Positions 18,064 through 29,626 of a stretch of DNA of 64,000 bases are shown piece after piece. The notes beneath the pieces were generated by a model, which saw nothing but the letters and a program-made list of their open reading frames with translations, was not told the DNA's origin and did no database searches. Source of the DNA: Chloroflexota bacterium (GTDB taxonomy: Bacteria > Chloroflexota > Dehalococcoidia > UBA2979); the NCBI GenBank assembly GCA_003670575.1, contig QWRD01000001.1, positions 1 to 64,000 of the forward strand, written 5' to 3'. Position 1 is the stretch's first letter. Each line of letters opens with the position of its first letter. The translations under genes were made by a program, and so were the position numbers.

Positions 18064-19131
18064 CTAGTGGCGGTGCCCGTTCAGCGCGATCTTCAGCTGA
18101 TCCACCGCGGGGACGGGCGTCGGATTCACCTCGTTTAGCATCGCGAGGTAGAGCGAGACCCAGTCGCCGAGGTAGCAGGCTCGCAGCACGCTATCCAGCG
18201 GGTGCGTGCCGCCGATCATCAACTCGTGATGCGGGATCGCGGCGGTATTCATCGCGTCGGCCGTGAGTTGTACACGTAGGCGGGTCCGCTCGTGGACCGC
18301 GCGACTGTCGAGGATCACGCCGTGCAGCGCTTCACGCGCGATGGCCGGGGCGGCGAGGCCCACGATCAGGTTGTGGTTCATCTCCGGCAGCGCCACGTGC
18401 AGGGCCCACTGCTTGGCGTTCTCGCTCATCTGGCCGGCCCAGCGGCGTGCTGCGACCTCCAGCATCTCGGAGCCGACGATCACCGGGATGCGTCCGTGCA
18501 GCGCGGTAGCGATCTGCTTGGCCGCGTTGTCCTCCAGCGGGACATCGATGCCCCAGTCGGCCGCGCATTGGTCCAGTTCGGCGAACGTAGCCTCCACTGC
18601 GCTGGTCTCGAGGGGGAGCGCGCCGAGTCGCTGCAGGATCGCCATCAGCGGGAACACCCCCCAGCCGATCGCGGCGCGCGGCGGCCCGCTGAACTCGAAC
18701 CCGAACACGTCGTAGCCGAGGCTGTCGCCGAGCCGTGCGAGACGGCCGCCCGTGGTCATAGCTAGGTGCATGGAGGGTTCTACGAGCGTGCGCTGGAATG
18801 CTTCCAGCGTCTCCTCGGTTTCGCCGGAGTAGGACGTGGCGATCACCAGCGTATCCGCGTCCGTCGGCGGTGGCGTGTAGCCACGCACGATTGTCACCGG
18901 CACGGTGCTGAGCCTCGCAGCGATCGATGAGACGACTTCCGCGCCGATGGCGGAGCCTCCCATGCCGACGACTACCACCCGGCTGGGTCGGCGCAGTGAG
19001 TCCGGCAGCGCCCATCGTTGGCCGGCGGCCCACGCCTCGCGGCACTGGTCAGGCAGCTGCGCGATCAGTGTGTGCATCCCCGATAGGTCCAGGCGTTCAT
19101 ATAGAGCGCGGTCGGCAAGGACATGAGTCAT
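18064..19131 (-). CDS. Bifunctional phosphoglucose/phosphomannose isomerase-type SIS protein
   Basis: The 355-residue protein has a SIS fold: VVVGMGGSAIGAEVV early, then VIATSYSGETEETLEAF, and the C-terminal SIS-like part with MNHNLIVGL and LDSVLRACYLGDWVSLYLA. This matches the PGI/PMI isomerases that interconvert glucose-6-, fructose-6- and mannose-6-phosphate. It begins 2 nt after the phosphohexomutase gene, so the two are probably co-transcribed. ATG 19131 was chosen because sequence upstream overlaps that gene. Confidence 0.85.
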   Translation of the reverse strand: MTHVLADRALYERLDLSGMHTLIAQLPDQCREAWAAGQRWALPDSLRRPSRVVVVGMGGSAIGAEVVSSIAARLSTVPVTIVRGYTPPPTDADTLVIATSYSGETEETLEAFQRTLVEPSMHLAMTTGGRLARLGDSLGYDVFGFEFSGPPRAAIGWGVFPLMAILQRLGALPLETSAVEATFAELDQCAADWGIDVPLEDNAAKQIATALHGRIPVIVGSEMLEVAARRWAGQMSENAKQWALHVALPEMNHNLIVGLAAPAIAREALHGVILDSRAVHERTRLRVQLTADAMNTAAIPHHELMIGGTHPLDSVLRACYLGDWVSLYLAMLNEVNPTPVPAVDQLKIALNGHRH

Positions 19132-19133
19132 GG

Positions 19134-20564
19134 TCACAGTGTGGCTCTCGCGATCTCCTGGCCTACTTGCAGCGCTTGCTGCACATGCATGGTTGAGGGC
19201 ATTTCCGCGCAGATCCGTAGCAGCGGCTCCGTGCCGCTGAAGCGCAGTAACAACCACCATCCGCCTTCTAGTACGAACCGGAACCCATCCAAGGTGTCCC
19301 GTGATTCCACCCGTAGTCCGGCGATACGGTCCGGGTTTGCGGCAGCGACGCGCGCCCGGATGGCGTCTCGCTCGTCACCGCGCAGGGTGATGTCCACGCG
19401 CTCGTACTCGTGCGGGCCAACCTCGTCGTACAGGGCGGCCACCAGCTGGGAGGGGCTGAGCCCGGTCTTCACCATCGCCTCCAGCAGCAGCAGCCCGGTG
19501 AAGATGCCATCGCGCTCCGGGATGTGCCCGCGCACGGCGTACCCGCCGGACTCTTCGCCCGCGATCAGCGCGTTCGTCTCCATCATCTTCGGGCCGAGGT
19601 GGACGAAGCCTACCGGTGTCTCGTACACCGGGCAGTCGTACCGCTCGCCCAGTCGATCGACCATGCGTGTCATGGTCACGGAGCGCACGATCGAGCCTCG
19701 CTCGCCGCGATCCTTCAGCAGGTAGCGCACCAATACGGCGAACGTCTGCAACTGCGTGACGAAGCGTCCGTGCTCATCTGCAAAGCCGAGACGATCCGCA
19801 TCGCCGTCGTTTGAGAGCCCCACGTCGTACCCGCCCTGGGCCAGCGTGGCCAACTGGTTGGCCAGGTTTGGCGCGATGGGCTCCGGGGCGCGCATGTCCG
19901 GGAACGCGGGGTTGCGCGAACCTCGCAGCTCCTCCACGCGTGTCGAGCCACCCGCAAGCAGTTCGGTGAGGCAGCCCATCGCCGCGCCGTGCATCGAATC
20001 CTGCAGCACGTGCAGTCCAGCCTCGCGGATCGCCTCGATGTCCACGAGTTCACGCAGCCGTGCGAGGTACGGGGTGCGCTGGTCGAAGCGCTCCACCAGC
20101 CCGCGCGATTCGGCCTCGCCCAGCGGCATGGTACGCACGCGGCCCTCGGCGACGATCGCCGGGATCGAGTCCTCGATGGCGCACGTCACGGCCGGGGGGG
20201 CAGAGCCGCCGTAGTGCTTCTTCAACTTGTAGCCGTTCCAGCGCGCAGGGTTATGGCTGGCTGTGATCATGATCCCCGCGCCGGCGCCGCGTTGGATGAC
20301 CGCCAGCGAGAGTGCGGGCGTGGGCCCTGCGGAGGCGGTGAGTCCCACTTTGATCCCGTTCGCCGCCAGCACCTCGGCGACCGCAGCGGCGAACGACTGC
20401 GAGAGGAAGCGCGTGTCGTAGCCGACCACTGCTCCCTGCGCGGCGGTTCCTGCGCGTTGCCGATGTTCCGCCGTGGCCTGCGCGGCGAGACGCACGTTGT
20501 CGAACGTGTAGTCGTCCGCGATCTGGCCGCGCCAGCCGTCGGTGCCGAAGTGAATCGGAGTCAT
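19134..20564 (-). CDS. Phosphoglucomutase/phosphomannomutase
   Basis: The 476-residue product belongs to the alpha-D-phosphohexomutase family, which moves phosphate between C6 and C1 of hexose phosphates. Evidence: FGTDGWRGQIADDYTFDNVR at the N-terminus, the phosphoserine loop MITASHNPARWNGYK, the metal loop SNDGDADRLGFAD, the sugar loop GEESGGYAVRGHIPERDG, and the C-terminal RFSGTEPLLRIC. It lies between a nucleotidyltransferase and an isomerase, together a route from Fru-6-P to a nucleotide sugar. Glucose versus mannose specificity cannot be told. Confidence 0.92.
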   Translation of the reverse strand: MTPIHFGTDGWRGQIADDYTFDNVRLAAQATAEHRQRAGTAAQGAVVGYDTRFLSQSFAAAVAEVLAANGIKVGLTASAGPTPALSLAVIQRGAGAGIMITASHNPARWNGYKLKKHYGGSAPPAVTCAIEDSIPAIVAEGRVRTMPLGEAESRGLVERFDQRTPYLARLRELVDIEAIREAGLHVLQDSMHGAAMGCLTELLAGGSTRVEELRGSRNPAFPDMRAPEPIAPNLANQLATLAQGGYDVGLSNDGDADRLGFADEHGRFVTQLQTFAVLVRYLLKDRGERGSIVRSVTMTRMVDRLGERYDCPVYETPVGFVHLGPKMMETNALIAGEESGGYAVRGHIPERDGIFTGLLLLEAMVKTGLSPSQLVAALYDEVGPHEYERVDITLRGDERDAIRARVAAANPDRIAGLRVESRDTLDGFRFVLEGGWWLLLRFSGTEPLLRICAEMPSTMHVQQALQVGQEIARATL

Positions 20565-20588
20565 CTGGTCTGGGTCATGGGGTCGTGG

Positions 20589-21695
20589 TCATCCATGCCT
20601 CGTTGCCGGCCATCGGGCGCCCGGGTCGATGCGCGATCCGGCAGGCACGTGTGCGCCAGCCTCGATGATCGCCCCGTGGCCGACGATGGCACCCTCGACA
20701 ACCGCACCCGCCTCTACCAGCGATCCGCTGGCAAGGACAGTATCGACCACGGTTGCGTCCTCCTTGACGGTTACATCGTCCCACAGAATGGAGCGTGCGA
20801 CCCGGGCGGAGGCCCCAATGGTGCATCGGCTGCCGGTCACCAGCGGCCCGGTCAGCTCTGTGCCGGCTCCCACCACCGTCCCCGCGCCCAGCATCACTGG
20901 CGCGGTCAGTCGAGCTTCGGCCGCCACGCGGGCACCGGAGACCGCGAGGCTGCTTGCTGGCCAGTCGTCCGGCAGGCTGCGAGGTAGCGCGCCCTCCAAT
21001 AGTTCGCGGTTCGCCCGCCCGTAACTCTCCGGGTTGCCGACGTCCAGCCAGAACCCGCCGTCCCTGCGGTACCCGAAGATGCCCTGCCCGCTGGCGGCCA
21101 GCGTCGGGAACAGCCCATCCTCCACGCGGTTGAAGGCGGAGCTGTCCAGTTCGCGCACCACTGCCGGGTCGAACAGCCAGGTGCCGGCGTTGATCAGCCG
21201 GGAGGGCGCGCTCTCGCGGGGCGGCTTCTCGACGAAGCGGGTGATGCGGTCGTCGCCATCGAGGACGACGACGCCGAACGGCGAGGGATCCTCCACCTCG
21301 TGCAGCGCGATTGAGAGCAGCGCGCCGCGGCGCTCATGGGTCGCGATGAAGTCGGTGATGTCGAGGTCGGTGAGGACGTCGCCGTTGGAGACCAGGAACG
21401 GCTCATCCCAGCCGGCGGCCGCCATTGCGACAGCCCCGCCGGAGCCGAGTGGCGTCTCCTCGTACACGTAATCCAGCGCCATGCCGAGTGCGCTACCGTC
21501 GCCGAAGACGTGTTGCACCGCCTCGGAGTGCCGGGTCATCGCCAGCGTGACGCGAGGCACCCCGTGGTCACGCAGATGCAGCAGCAGGTGCTCCAACAAC
21601 GGCCGGTTGAGCACCGGGACCAGTTGTTTGAGCGTGCGCAGCGTCAGCGGCTGTAGCCGCGTCCCCTGCCCTCCCACCAGCACGATCGCTCGCAT
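20589..21695 (-). CDS. Nucleotidyltransferase with left-handed beta-helix (sugar-1-phosphate NTP transferase)
   Basis: The 368-residue product has the NTP-transferase signature MRAIVLVGGQGTRLQPLT at the N-terminus and FLVSNGDVLTDLDI (metal Asp). From about residue 250 there are hexapeptide repeats (VMLGAGTVVGAGTEL, and so on), as in GDP-mannose or glucose-1-phosphate pyrophosphorylases. ATG 21695 starts exactly at the conserved motif. TACCAT lies 6 nt before it and there is no Shine-Dalgarno, so the mRNA might be leaderless. Specificity is unresolved. Confidence 0.9.
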   Translation of the reverse strand: MRAIVLVGGQGTRLQPLTLRTLKQLVPVLNRPLLEHLLLHLRDHGVPRVTLAMTRHSEAVQHVFGDGSALGMALDYVYEETPLGSGGAVAMAAAGWDEPFLVSNGDVLTDLDITDFIATHERRGALLSIALHEVEDPSPFGVVVLDGDDRITRFVEKPPRESAPSRLINAGTWLFDPAVVRELDSSAFNRVEDGLFPTLAASGQGIFGYRRDGGFWLDVGNPESYGRANRELLEGALPRSLPDDWPASSLAVSGARVAAEARLTAPVMLGAGTVVGAGTELTGPLVTGSRCTIGASARVARSILWDDVTVKEDATVVDTVLASGSLVEAGAVVEGAIVGHGAIIEAGAHVPAGSRIDPGARWPATRHG

Positions 21696-21786
21696 CAAAG
21701 AATGGTACCGGGCGCGGGCCCGCGCGGCGAACGCGGGCCGCGGTTCGGGGGCGGCGGCTCTCCCATCGCGCGGGCGGCGCCACAAC

Positions 21787-21817
21787 GCAAACGCGGCACC
21801 ATCGGTGCCGCGTTTGC
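21787..21817 (-). terminator. Hairpin terminator after metK
   Basis: A perfect 14-bp inverted repeat (GCAAACGCGGCACC and its complement) with an ATC loop lies 24 nt downstream of the metK stop. It separates the methionine-cycle genes from the nucleotidyltransferase gene. No strong U-run follows. Confidence 0.75.
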
Positions 21818-21841
21818 AGTTCCACTCGTCGAGGGATGGGC

Positions 21842-23053
21842 CTACGCCAGTCCGGCGTCCTTCCGGAGGGCGTCGACCTTGTCGAGGCGCTCCCACGGGA
21901 GGTCGAGGTCGGGACGGCCGAAGTGGCCGTACGCCGCGGTCTGGCGGTAGATCGGCCGACGGAGGTCGAAGCCATCGATGATCGCGGCCGGGCGCAGGTC
22001 GAAGTGCTTGGCGATCAACCGCTCGATCTCCGCCTCATCGATCTTCGCCGTGCCGAACGTCTCGATGCCGATCGAGGTCGGGTGCGCGACGCCGATGGCG
22101 TAGGAGACCTGGATCTCTAGGCGCTCGGCCAGTCCGGCGGCCACGACGTTCTTCGCCACGTGGCGGGCAGCGTAGGCGCCGGAGCGGTCAACCTTCGTCG
22201 GGTCCTTGCCGCTGAACGCGCCACCGCCGTGGCGGCCGATGCCACCGTAGGTATCCACGATGATCTTGCGACCGGTGAGACCGGCATCGGAGGCCGGACC
22301 GCCCTGCACGAAGCGGCCGGTGGGGTTCACGAAGATGCGCGTGTCCTGCATCAGCTCCGGCGGGCAGATCTCGCGGATCACCAGCCGCTCGATGTCGCGG
22401 CGCAGCGTCTCCTCGCTCACCTCCGGGTTGTGCTGCGTCGACACCACCACGGCGTCGATGCGCTTCGGGACGCCGTAGGCGTACTCCACGGTGACCTGCG
22501 ACTTGCCGTCCGGGCGCAGGTAGGAAAGCTCGCCGCTCTTGCGCAGCTCCGCCAGCCGCCGCACCAGGCGGTGCGCCAGCACCACGGTCAGCGGCATGTA
22601 CTCTTCGGTCTCCGTGCAGGCGAAGCCGATCATCATGCCCTGGTCGCCGGCGCCGACCATGTCGTACGCCTCCACCTCGCCGGACGCCTGCCGCTTCTCC
22701 AGCGAGTCGTTCACGCCCTGCGCGATGTCGCCCGACTGCGCCTTGATCGAGGAGATGACCCCGCAGGTCTCCCAGTCGAAGCCGACGCTGGAGTTGTTGT
22801 AACCGATGTCTCGCACCACCCCACGCACGACGTCCTGTAGGTCGACGTACGCGTTGGTGGTGATCTCGCCCAGGATGAAGACGACGCCGGTGGTGACTGC
22901 CGCTTCGCAGGCCACGCGCGACATCGGGTCCTGCTTGAGCATGGCGTCCAGTACCGCGTCGGAAACCTGGTCGCAAAGCTTGTCCGGGTGCCCTTCGGTC
23001 ACGGACTCACTGGTGAGCATGAGCGATGGCGAGCTCATGAAGGTGGTAGTCAA
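21842..23053 (-). CDS. metK: S-adenosylmethionine synthetase
   Basis: MetK makes SAM from methionine and ATP. The product has [36 protein letters not shown], the phosphate loop [52 protein letters not shown] region and the end typical of the family. Two starts are possible. TTG 23053 has AAGGGA 6 nt upstream and gives 403 residues. ATG 23038 gives 398 residues but has a poor ribosome site. TTG is favoured. The gene follows ahcY by 70 nt. Confidence 0.96.
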   Translation of the reverse strand: MTTTFMSSPSLMLTSESVTEGHPDKLCDQVSDAVLDAMLKQDPMSRVACEAAVTTGVVFILGEITTNAYVDLQDVVRGVVRDIGYNNSSVGFDWETCGVISSIKAQSGDIAQGVNDSLEKRQASGEVEAYDMVGAGDQGMMIGFACTETEEYMPLTVVLAHRLVRRLAELRKSGELSYLRPDGKSQVTVEYAYGVPKRIDAVVVSTQHNPEVSEETLRRDIERLVIREICPPELMQDTRIFVNPTGRFVQGGPASDAGLTGRKIIVDTYGGIGRHGGGAFSGKDPTKVDRSGAYAARHVAKNVVAAGLAERLEIQVSYAIGVAHPTSIGIETFGTAKIDEAEIERLIAKHFDLRPAAIIDGFDLRRPIYRQTAAYGHFGRPDLDLPWERLDKVDALRKDAGLA

Positions 23054-23123
23054 CGGTTGTCCCTTCGTCGCATGTCGTTCTGTCCAGGTCTCTACGGTAC
23101 CGGCCGATCCTCGAGTATCGAAC

Positions 23124-25344
<2,221 letters not shown>

Positions 25345-25348
<4 letters not shown>

Positions 25349-26223
25349 GGTTGTGGCCCCCAGTACCGCTCCACCAGCGGGGCAAGACGACGGCGGGTGG
25401 CGATCGGCACCAGTTCCGGTGCGGTGACCAGCGCGCCCCCCAGGGCGTCACCGCACACGCAGGAGCGATCCACCGGCATCGTCTCGATCGCGCGGCGTAT
25501 CGTGTCGCGCGCGTGCGCCGCGTTCACGCTGAGTCGCTGCATCACGAGGTCGGCGCTCACGTCGGCCTCGGTCTCATGCCAGACATCGTAATCGGTCACG
25601 TAGCAGAGGGAGGCGTAGCAAATCTCCGCTTCTCGTGCGAGTTTCGCCTCGGGCAGCGCGGTCATGCCGATGATTGCCGCGCCCCAGGAGCGGTACAGCT
25701 GCGATTCCGCTCGCGTGGAGAACGCTGGCCCCTCCATCACGACGAGTGTCCCGCCGCGATGGGTCACGACTCCGGTCGCCTCACTGCTGCGCGCCAGGGT
25801 GGTCGCGGTTTCGGCGCAGAACGGGTCAGCGAAACCGACGTGTGCGACCGCTCCGTCGCCGAAGAAGGTGCTGGCGCGTCCGCGTGTGCGGTCGATCAAC
25901 TGGTCGGGCAGCACGGCGTGTAGCGGCTCGTACTGCTCCTGCAGCGAGCCGACCGCCGAGACGGCGAGCACGCGCTGCACCCCCAGCGATTTCATCGCCC
26001 AGATGTTGGCCCGCGCTGGCAGCTCGCCCGGCAGCAACCGATGACCCTCGTCGTGGCGGGAGAGGAACGCGACGCGCCGACCGGCGAGGGTGCCGAGCAC
26101 CAGCAGGCTGCTCGGCTCGCCAAACGGCGTAGGCACCGCGACGCGCTCCGCCTCGGTCAGTCCGTCCAGCGAGTAGAAGCCGGAGCCGCCGATGACGCCA
26201 ATCTCGGCGCGCGCGGCCGTCAT
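25345..26223 (-). CDS. mtnP: S-methyl-5'-thioadenosine phosphorylase
   Basis: The 292-residue product is in the PNP/MTAP family: IGVIGGSGFYSL at the N-terminus, FLSRHDEGHRLLPGELPARANIWAMKSLGV, MEGPAFSTRAESQLYRSWG, and GMTALPEAKLAREAEICYASLCYVTDYDVW, which is the MTAP rather than the PNP version. It cleaves methylthioadenosine to adenine and methylthioribose-1-phosphate. ATG 26223 starts at the conserved region. The adjacent apt would recycle the adenine. Confidence 0.93.
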
Positions 26224-26384
26224 CGGACACCGCCGACTATGCCGGACGGGGCGAGAGAGTAGGCGGTGCGCTGCAGACCACGTACGGACAAATCGAACGC
26301 CCTCGCTACCCCGCACCGGGGTGCTCGTCGTCGTGTCACGTGCATCGTAGAGGGCTGCCGATCGTGCGGCCAGCCTGCGGGCGC

Positions 26385-26918
26385 CTAGAAGCGCAGCAGC
26401 GCGACGATCGGGGAGGCGCCGAGGCGACCTCGACCGCCCAGCGCTTCCAGTTCGATCAGGAAGGCGAAGCCGGCGACCTCGCCGCCGAGGGTGGTCACCA
26501 GCCGCGCGGCGGCCTCTGCTGTGCCGCCTGTGGCGAGGAGATCATCGACGATCAGCACCCGCTCCCCGGCGATCGAGGGCTCCCGGTGCAGTTGCAGCGT
26601 CGCTTCTCCGTACTCCAGCGCGTACGCGATCGTCTCCACCTCGGCTGGTAGCTTGCCCGGCTTACGCACCGGGACGAACGGCAGTCCGAGCCGCTCCGCC
26701 ACGGGCACGCCGAAGATGAAGCCGCGCGCCTCGATGCCCGCGACCACGGTTGGTCGGAGCGCGCGAGCAGCCTCGGCCAGCGCGTCGTTTGCGCTGCGCA
26801 ACGCAGCGGGATCGTGCAGTAGCGGCGTGATGTCGCGGAAGCGGATGCCGGGGAGCGGAAAGTCCGGCACCTCGCGGATCAGCGCGCGCCAGCGGGCCTC
26901 GACGTTCGCGTTCACCAT
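26385..26918 (-). CDS. apt: Adenine phosphoribosyltransferase
   Basis: Apt turns adenine and PRPP into AMP. The 177-residue product shows REVPDFPLPGIRFRDITPLL, GIEARGFIFGVPVAERLGLPFVPVRKPGKLP, and the PRPP loop VLIVDDLLATGGTAEAA. ATG 26918 gives the normal length; TTG 26954 would add 12 residues. Lying upstream of mtnP, it completes adenine salvage from methylthioadenosine. Confidence 0.95.
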   Translation of the reverse strand: MVNANVEARWRALIREVPDFPLPGIRFRDITPLLHDPAALRSANDALAEAARALRPTVVAGIEARGFIFGVPVAERLGLPFVPVRKPGKLPAEVETIAYALEYGEATLQLHREPSIAGERVLIVDDLLATGGTAEAAARLVTTLGGEVAGFAFLIELEALGGRGRLGASPIVALLRF

Positions 26919-26972
26919 GCCGCGATGCTGCGGTACCGCCTCGCAGGGGGTCAAGGGATGCCTGCCTCGAGG

Positions 26973-28679
26973 CTAGTCCAGCGGCTCCACGGTGCCGGCT
27001 GCGCCGTCGACGCGCAGTCGCTGCCCATCGTGGAAGGTGCGGGTGGCTGAACCGGTGCCGACGACCGCCGGCAGTCCGAACTCCCGCGCGACGATAGCCG
27101 CATGTGAGAGCGGTCCACCGAAGTTGGTCACGATGGCGCCCAGCAGCGGCAGCCACGCCGAGATCGCCGGCGTGGTGGCGAGCGTAACGAGCACATCGCC
27201 CTGCTCGATGCGCGCGAAATCGGTCGGGCTCGTCACGATGCGCGTGGGCCCCTCGTAGACGCCTCGGCTCGCTGCCACACCCCGAAGCGTGCGAGGCGCC
27301 GCCGCCAGTGGCTCGGGTGCGGCTCCGCCTCCCATCGCCTGCAGGGCGGCTCCGGTTGCGCGCTGCACTCGGCGCACCGCCTCCGGCAGCCACGCCGCGG
27401 GCACATCGGACCCATCGGCCGTGCCCACTGTGGCTGGGGGCGTCGCATCACTGTTGTCGAGCCGGTACGCGTAGCGAGCCTGAAGCTCCTCGGCAGATGG
27501 TCCGCTGCCCGCGAGCAGGTCCTGCAGTTCCGCGGGGCCGGCTTCCAGCGCGTGCTCCGCCTCGACGAGCCGCCCGGACGCGCGCAGTCGACGGCCGACT
27601 TCCATGATCGCCCGACGGACCAGCCCCCGAGCGGGGAAGTCGTTGTACAGGCCGCGCTCGTCCTTGATGCGGTAGCACTGCCGCGCGTCTGCGAGCACGG
27701 TGTCGAACGCCTCGCGATGCTCCATCGGTACCAGCAGTCGCACTGCGGCCGTTGCCTCCTCGACACGCGCGATGTCGGCGGGCGGAGTCGCCTCGCGCCC
27801 GGTCGCGGCTCGGATGCTCGCGATCACCGTCTCCGGTCGCTCGAGCGCATACGTCTCCACCGTGTCGAACCCGCCCACGCACGCGAAGCCATGGAGGTCG
27901 AGGAAGCCTCGTGCGGCCTCGCCAGTGGCACCAGGGAGCGCCCGCAGTCCGGCGATGATGGAGGCAGGTGCATCGCCCGACTCGAGCAACTGTGACGCGG
28001 CGGGGTCGCTGCGCAGCGCGGCGGCGAGCGCCTCCAGTTCGGGTGTCTGCCCGGACGAGATCGGCGAAGCGCCCTTGAGCAGTGCGAGCAACTCACCACC
28101 GTTGAGCCCAGTCCATTCCGCTCCCCGCGTCAGAAAGATCCCGAGTGGGATCGTCCACGTGGAGTTGAAGGAGTGGTGCCGCGCCAGTGTCGTGGCCAGG
28201 TGATCGAGCGCCTCCGCGACGTGACTCGCCAGCGTCGGGGTGTCCAATGCAACGATATCGACGGCTGCGAGCGCGAGGGTGCCCGCTACGGCGCGAGGCT
28301 TCTCATCGCTGTCCCAGCGTCGCACGTCCTCAACCCACAGCCGCGTGTCCAGGGCACGCTGCGCTGCGGCGACGCGCGCCTGTACCTCGGGGTGCTCCTG
28401 TACGATCCGGTCGAAGGCCGCACGAGCCTGCTCCTCGTTGCCGGCAGGTCGTGGGACCAACGGGGCCACACGTGTGTATCGGAAGCGGAGGATGGGCTCC
28501 AGCAGCAGTGCGCCCGTCAGCGCGCCGTAGCGTTGCGCGCCAATCACGGTGCCCGCCGCCACGGCTGGGGACAGCACCTCCGCCGCGATGCGCGACATCG
28601 GACGGGGGAAGTGAACGGGGTCGAAGCGCCAGACGCCGGGGTTGGGCGTAGTGAAGTCTTCGGGGCGGACGGTGGCCAC
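26973..28679 (-). CDS. PEP-utilising-enzyme mobile-domain protein lacking an ATP-grasp domain
   Basis: The last ~90 of 568 residues form a swivelling phosphohistidine domain: GDVLVTLATTPAISAWLPLLGAIVTNFGGPLSHAAIVAREFGLPAVVGTG, with the His in GGPLSHAAI. The region before it resembles the middle part of PEP synthase/rifampicin phosphotransferase-like proteins. No ATP-grasp nucleotide-binding domain is seen at the N-terminus, where those enzymes carry one. The GTG start has AGAGGAG 7 nt upstream. It may be a phosphotransferase partner or a divergent enzyme; function unknown. Confidence 0.75.
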   Translation of the reverse strand: MATVRPEDFTTPNPGVWRFDPVHFPRPMSRIAAEVLSPAVAAGTVIGAQRYGALTGALLLEPILRFRYTRVAPLVPRPAGNEEQARAAFDRIVQEHPEVQARVAAAQRALDTRLWVEDVRRWDSDEKPRAVAGTLALAAVDIVALDTPTLASHVAEALDHLATTLARHHSFNSTWTIPLGIFLTRGAEWTGLNGGELLALLKGASPISSGQTPELEALAAALRSDPAASQLLESGDAPASIIAGLRALPGATGEAARGFLDLHGFACVGGFDTVETYALERPETVIASIRAATGREATPPADIARVEEATAAVRLLVPMEHREAFDTVLADARQCYRIKDERGLYNDFPARGLVRRAIMEVGRRLRASGRLVEAEHALEAGPAELQDLLAGSGPSAEELQARYAYRLDNSDATPPATVGTADGSDVPAAWLPEAVRRVQRATGAALQAMGGGAAPEPLAAAPRTLRGVAASRGVYEGPTRIVTSPTDFARIEQGDVLVTLATTPAISAWLPLLGAIVTNFGGPLSHAAIVAREFGLPAVVGTGSATRTFHDGQRLRVDGAAGTVEPLD

Positions 28680-28783
28680 TGGATGCTCCTCTGCGGGACG
28701 CAGCCCGCTGCTCCACGCCGGCGGGCGAGTGGCGCGAAGTGTACGGACTGGTGCCGTCTGGCGGCAGTGCGCACGCCTCGCCG

Positions 28784-28812
28784 TTGACCCGCTGGCGGGC
28801 CGTGTCTAGCAT
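28784..28812 (+). promoter_or_regulatory. Sigma-70-type promoter giving a probable leaderless transcript
   Basis: TTGACC (28784-28789), a 17-nt spacer and TAGCAT (28807-28812) form a strong promoter. Counting 7 nt from the end of the -10 puts +1 at 28819, the first base of the methyltransferase GTG start. GAGG sits directly before the GTG and would be untranscribed. Confidence 0.65.
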
Positions 28813-28818
28813 CGAGGC

Positions 28819-29586
28819 GTGACTACACACGACAGCGACGCCGATCCCTGGGCCAGCAGCGCGCCGTTCTACGACCTTGACCTGGAGGGCGTGGACGATG
28901 ACGTGGTGATGTACCGCGAGCTCACGCGGCGGCAAGGGCGCACCGTGCTGGAGCTCGGCTGCGGCACGGGCCGCGTCGCGATCCCGCTAGCTGAGGCGGG
29001 GCTCACCGTCACGGGTGTCGATTTCAGCGCCGGGATGCTGGACGTCGCGCGGCAGCGTGCAGGCGACGCGCCGCTGACCTGCGTGGAAGGCGATATGCGC
29101 AGCGTTCGGCTGCGCCGCCGGTTCAGCAGCGTGCTCATCCCCTTCGGTGGGTTGCAGCACATGGAGACGCCGGACGAAGTGGTGGAGGCGATGCAGACGG
29201 TGGCGGTGCACCTTGCGAAGGGTGGCATGGCGATTGTCGATATCGAGTCGCCGCACCCGGAGGACCTGGAGCCCGGGCCGCAGCCGCTGGTGATGCACTG
29301 GACCCGCCCGTGGCACGGTGGCCAGGTTTCGAAGCTCGTCGCCGTCGAGGGTCGCCCCGCGGAGGGGTTGCGCGCCGTGACGTTCCATTACGACCTCCAG
29401 CCCGCGCGAGGCTCGCTGCGGCGGATCAGCCATGAGTTCATGCTGCGCGTGATCACGCGAGGCGAGTTGGAGCTGGCGGCTCGGCTGGCCGGCCTGCGCA
29501 TGGGCGGCGCCTACGGCGACTACGAGCTCTCTGACGCCGCGGATGGCGACGATCGTCTGGTGGCGGTGTTCGAGCACGCGTCATGA
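28819..29586 (+). CDS. Class I SAM-dependent methyltransferase
   Basis: The 255-residue product has the Rossmann SAM motif VLELGCGTGRVAIPLAEAGLTVTGVDFSAGMLDVAR, then VEGDMRSVRL and the post-I motifs FGGLQHMETPDEVVEAM. Substrate not identifiable. It starts with GTG 28819 directly downstream of a strong promoter and is followed by plsX after 40 nt. Confidence 0.88.
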   Translation: MTTHDSDADPWASSAPFYDLDLEGVDDDVVMYRELTRRQGRTVLELGCGTGRVAIPLAEAGLTVTGVDFSAGMLDVARQRAGDAPLTCVEGDMRSVRLRRRFSSVLIPFGGLQHMETPDEVVEAMQTVAVHLAKGGMAIVDIESPHPEDLEPGPQPLVMHWTRPWHGGQVSKLVAVEGRPAEGLRAVTFHYDLQPARGSLRRISHEFMLRVITRGELELAARLAGLRMGGAYGDYELSDAADGDDRLVAVFEHAS

Positions 29587-29626
29587 GCGTGGCGATCGTC
29601 GCGCTTCGCCAGCTTGAGGTGATGCG

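Noticed and set aside
23054-23123. Possible SAM or SAH riboswitch before metK
   Set aside because: Only 70 nt between ahcY and metK and no paired structure resembling known SAM or SAH aptamers was seen.
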